Part shown: one piece after another, positions 49,045-64,000 of the stretch
Numbering within the stretch: the stretch's first letter is position 1
Layout of the letters: each line of letters begins with the position of its first letter
DNA from: Albula goreensis
Taxonomy: Eukaryota; Chordata; Actinopteri; Albuliformes; Albulidae
Direction of reading: 5' to 3'
Assembly (NCBI GenBank): GCA_022829145.1
Contig: CM040748.1
Coordinates: 3,862,501-3,926,500 of the forward strand
DNA: 64,000 nucleotides
The notes under the pieces: model-generated
Told to the model about the DNA's origin: nothing
Database searches by the model: none
Seen by the model: the letters and a program-made list of their open reading frames with translations, nothing else
Made by a program: the position numbers and the translations under genes

Positions 49045-49520
49045 GAGGGGCAGCTAACCTCAACACCCACCAATGAATGGCATCAACCTGGGTGATGTGT
49101 GACAGCCATTTTGTGCCAGGATGCTCACCACCACATAACCAAGAGGTTGAAAGGAAGGCAATCATTCAAGCCAGCTGGGCATGACAACATGGCCAGATGG
49201 AGGGCATCAGGTTGGGACTTTTGCCAGGACACCAGGGAACCCCCTAATCTCTGCAGCAAGTGTCACAGGACTTTTATAATGATCACAGTGAGTCAGCATC
49301 TCCTGGAGCAGACAGTGCCTATTGCTACAACAGGGCACCTACATGTGCTTTAAGCTGAGTGGAATACTGGCCCCTCCTGGTGCACAGCAACTGCAGCTTA
49401 GCTTTCCCAAGAGGTCTCCCATCCAGGCACTAACCAAGCCTTTACCTGCTTAGCTTCACACGCTAAATGAACATTTTAGTCTGGCTGCTGACATGCAGGA
49501 TTCAGTCGTGACATAGCCAT
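49045..49520 (-). mobile_element. 5S-rRNA-derived SINE, near full length
   Basis: On the plus strand 49412-49457 reads GGTCTCCCATCCAGGCACTA, ACCAAGCC and CTGCTTAGCTTC. This is the reverse complement of the 5S rRNA box A to box C region. The body (GGACTTTTATAATGATCACA, GGACACCAGGGAA, GATGTGTGACAGCCATTTTG, GCTAACCTCA) matches the teleost SINE of which a shorter copy lies at 37670-37960. It has point changes and a ragged tail, so it is an old insertion. Confidence 0.75.
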
Positions 49521-50453
49521 TACATTATATTAAATCACATTCATTTAGTAAATATAAGCTGGCAGTATAAACAACAGGTTTACAGGTTAAAAACATAGTT
49601 ACATTCACAGACACTGTGGCATGGATGAAAACAAAGTTACATTTGTGGAATGGACAATGCATAATCATGGTTGTGTTAATAAAGCATGTAACAATTATTT
49701 AACAATTGTGTTTCCTGTGTATATATAGTAGTATTGTATTAAAAAAAAGTGTTTATTTCAAACTCTCCCCTAACTCTGTAGAATTGAGTAGAATACAGAA
49801 TTCTCATGATTTTCTCCATTTATGTAAAATATATTTCACAATGATCATTCACACTTTTTCCTGAGATTAGTATGTGACTAGCTAGATCATTTCAGTGCAA
49901 AAGTTCATAAAAAAGTGCAGCAAAGGGAAAAGTGGCTTCCAGTAGCAAGGTACTCAGTGCTTTCATCATTGGTAATTTTTTAACCAATTTGCTGTGCCAC
50001 TTGTTTCAGCAGCTGAGAGATGACAAGATAAATTTACTTTTACAGAGTGTAGCTTACTTCCGATTATTAGATATCGTTCAATAATCTCCCTTTAGTCCTT
50101 CGTTCAGACACTGTGGTTTTATTACACACTGATTTGCAATACAGGAAGTACCATTACACAGTCCTCCCAGCATTTTTTCTTAAATAGGTCTGCAGCAGAA
50201 TCAGCCCTGAAATGTGCAGGATGTTACCATTAGCACAAAGGCCTTCAGCAATGAGCACTTCTTCATCACACCAGTGGATTGCTAGTCGCCATGGTTACAT
50301 TATTTTATGGCGGTAGAATCAAAATGGTCAAAATGGCGGATGACCTAAGTGGGAGTGATTTATCAACTGAGATCATACAGGTCCATAATGACTTTCTCAA
50401 CAGAATTCATAGGACATTGTTTCGATGGGGCATCAGTTTGTCTGTGTCTGCTG

Positions 50454-50524
<71 letters not shown>
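50454..50524. repeat. (TG)n microsatellite, ~70 bp
   Basis: A pure TG tract of about 35 repeats. It yields false cysteine/valine-rich frames on the plus strand and threonine/histidine-rich ones on the minus strand. Confidence 0.97.
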
Positions 50525-50525
<1 letters not shown>

Positions 50526-50731
50526 TCGAATACATACGCAGAGAAAGGTACCATATTCATCATGGTGGATCGCTGATGGGATGGGGCTGTTCTTCTGGCA
50601 CAGGTGCTGAGAGTCTTGGGGAAATTAACGGCACCAGGCACCAGGTTATTCTGCCTCTGCAGCTCCTGACACTCAGCCACCAGTGGACATCCAAACAGTG
50701 ACCCCAAACACACCTCATAATCAACAAACAG

Positions 50732-50732
<1 letters not shown>

Positions 50733-50775
<43 letters not shown>
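50733..50775. repeat. (ATC)n microsatellite, ~43 bp
   Basis: About 14 ATC/CAT triplets, read as poly-methionine on the minus strand; not coding. Confidence 0.95.
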
Positions 50776-51789
50776 ACATTTTGTAATTCTATCTCGGTTT
50801 CCAGACATATGCCTGACTGAGTACCTGTGGTCTGAACAAAGGCAGCTAGCCCATGAGTGAAGACCTACGGACATCATGGATCTTGGGTTTTTTTTGGCCG
50901 TGACTGATTCTTTATTTATAAACACTTGCCTACTTTGCCTAAAATGGCCGTTTTCTGCGAAGCTCTCTGTCTCTCTATCAGTCATATCCATATATCAACA
51001 ACATACAATCGTTATTTTAAATTTTAATTACGATTTCAAAACGGGAGTAAAGCATACACCCTTCAACATCAATGTTCCAGCAACGTTAGGAATGACTCAC
51101 TTAACGCTAATTATACCCATGATGTAAAGGCCACTTGAGCTGTATGTTAGCTGTCCTTGGAAACATTTTACCTCAAAATCGCATTTCTTAATTTTCAGTG
51201 CAGACATTTCATTCGATGCACAATTTCAAAAGCGTACATCTCAGAACAGAATGCTGTTAGATACACGGAGATAAAGATCTCATTTGAGTCTGTGAACTTC
51301 GCGTGTTACTCTACACAGAGTCATCCTTAACGAATTGGACACAGCAGGAAAATACTTGTGATTTGTGCACCTGGAACATAGTTCACGAAAGATGACGAAC
51401 CGCCCAGGCACTCAAATTTAGGCCAATAACTAGTAAACTTGTTCAATACATTTAAACTGAGAGCTGTAAATGTTGGATTTGAGGTTTTCACATTTTTACG
51501 GCCAACCTGCTGCCATCTGGTGGAAATGTAAGGAACACAAAAACAGGGTAGAGGAAATACGTGAAAATGTAATTCTGTTTTTTTAGAATAAATGATATCT
51601 CGCTAAAACAATTCTTTATTTCTTCACGCTTGTACAAAAATACAATTATAATATTAATAATAGTTAGTCATAAAAGTAATAACCAAATATTTCACTTAGG
51701 TTTTCTTTGCCAATACAGTGGAATAAATGTAAATTCCCATTACAAACCCACAGTCTTGACGCACTGTTCTGTTCTGCCCTATTTTACTC

Positions 51790-52015
51790 ATCCAGCGCCA
51801 TGCCTCAGTGCAACCCTGCCTCAGGGGTGCAGCTAGACTAGAGGCACTTCTGGGGCACAGGCCCTCGGCACTCACTTTACCATTTATGACAAACTGCATA
51901 TTCTGATACACTATTTTTTTTTTTTATTTTTTTAAATCAGGGTCATTTATTGGGGCACGGCGAGGTATTGCTGGGGCACGTGCCCTGGTAAATAGGGTCC
52001 GGTGGCACCTCTGCT
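51790..52015. repeat. Possible old mobile-element fragment with direct repeats
   Basis: CTGGGGCAC(A/G)(G/T)GCCCT occurs at about 51850 and 51970, and TTGGGGCACGGC lies between them, flanking a T-rich tract. It resembles a decayed transposon end, but no family was recognised. Confidence 0.3.
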
Positions 52016-52303
52016 CAGCTTCTTTAAAACAGATCATCGATATCGTTATTGACATTGTAAATTACAGTGCATTTGTAAGAGGTTTTGGTTGTTTTATAGG
52101 AAAGTAAACTCTGGGATAGGTAAACTAGATAATCTGTAAGTATTATAATGTAAATGCTATTTACAATATACTGTTTACTTGTATGTTGGATTACAATTGC
52201 GGCAACACATCATTAGTAGGGTAAACCTAACCTGTCTCACGACGGTGTAAACCCAGCTCAAGTTCCCTATTAGTGGGTGAATAATCCAACGCTTCGTGAT
52301 TTC

Positions 52304-52343
<40 letters not shown>

Positions 52344-52568
52344 CGAAGTGCTAATAACGAATTATATGATAAACTACATATTTATACAAGGGGTAAATAG
52401 ACAACTTTGTTCTGATGCCGAGTTAGGTAAATCGTATTTCAGCGTAACTCCACAGCGGGGCAGTAACAGCGCATCTCCGTTTAAAGAAACGGTTTCACAC
52501 AGTTTCAATAAATCAGTTCATCCCAACTTGAGAGCGGAGTGCACTCTCGCAGGATCTACACCACAGCC

Positions 52569-64000
<11,432 letters not shown>

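Larger units (their letters stand above)
45124..52568. other. Head-to-head interval between arhgdig and rgs11
   Basis: 7.4 kb without a recognised coding exon. It holds the promoters of both divergent genes, a SINE (49045-49520), a TG microsatellite, an ATC microsatellite and a GC/CT-rich block at 47.25-47.76 kb. Several open frames come from the simple repeats. Confidence 0.5.

Noticed and set aside
49412-49457. 5S rRNA gene on the minus strand
   Set aside because: Only part of 5S is present, with several changes, and it continues into a SINE body; it is a retroposon head, not a 5S gene.
50279-50779. Cysteine/valine-, threonine/histidine- and methionine-rich frames
   Set aside because: They are direct translations of the TG and ATC microsatellites.

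Overview
The window is vertebrate nuclear DNA, almost certainly from a teleost fish. Genes are split into short exons with GT-AG introns. The encoded proteins match vertebrate families along their whole length. The non-coding DNA carries repeats typical of teleosts: a 5S-rRNA-headed SINE, the dispersed repeat with a 'TTATCCAGAGCGACTTAC' block, palindromic MITE-like elements and a LINE remnant. The species cannot be fixed from the sequence alone. Exons were joined by reading splice sites and protein homology by eye; nothing was aligned by computer.

Layout. (1) 1.5-10.3 kb, plus: abat, GABA transaminase, 15 coding exons, complete. (2) 11.5-12.2 kb, minus: tmem186, a mitochondrial complex I assembly factor, in one coding exon. 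(3) 13.4-16.9 kb, plus: pmm2, phosphomannomutase 2, 8 coding exons, with a one-base phase problem at the exon 7/8 junction. (4) 19.3-20.8 kb, minus: carhsp1, a cold-shock-domain RNA-binding protein, 3 coding exons. (5) 28.2-32.1 kb, minus: ints15 (human C7orf26), an Integrator subunit, 6 coding exons, with an apparent one-base frameshift in exon 4. (6) 35.3-45.1 kb, minus: an arhgdig-like Rho GDP-dissociation inhibitor, 6 coding exons. (7) 52.6 kb to the right edge, plus: rgs11, an R7-family regulator of G-protein signalling, 16 coding exons seen; the C-terminus lies outside the window.

The order and orientation abat>, <tmem186, pmm2>, <carhsp1 match human 16p13.2. The head-to-head pair <arhgdig, rgs11> matches human 16p13.3. 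ints15, whose human counterpart is on 7p22, lies between the two blocks. The genes are unrelated housekeeping or signalling genes and form no operon-like pathway. tmem186/pmm2 and arhgdig/rgs11 are divergent pairs that could share regulatory DNA; abat/tmem186 and pmm2/carhsp1 are tail to tail.

The strangest structural signal is that three minisatellites (units of about 51, 30 and 33 bp) abut splice sites exactly. In rgs11 a 30-bp unit containing a complete-looking 3' splice site is repeated ten times, and its last copy supplies the acceptor of exon 9. In abat and rgs11 two other arrays begin at the splice donor itself. I found no convincing novel multi-gene system, CRISPR array or intact mobile element.
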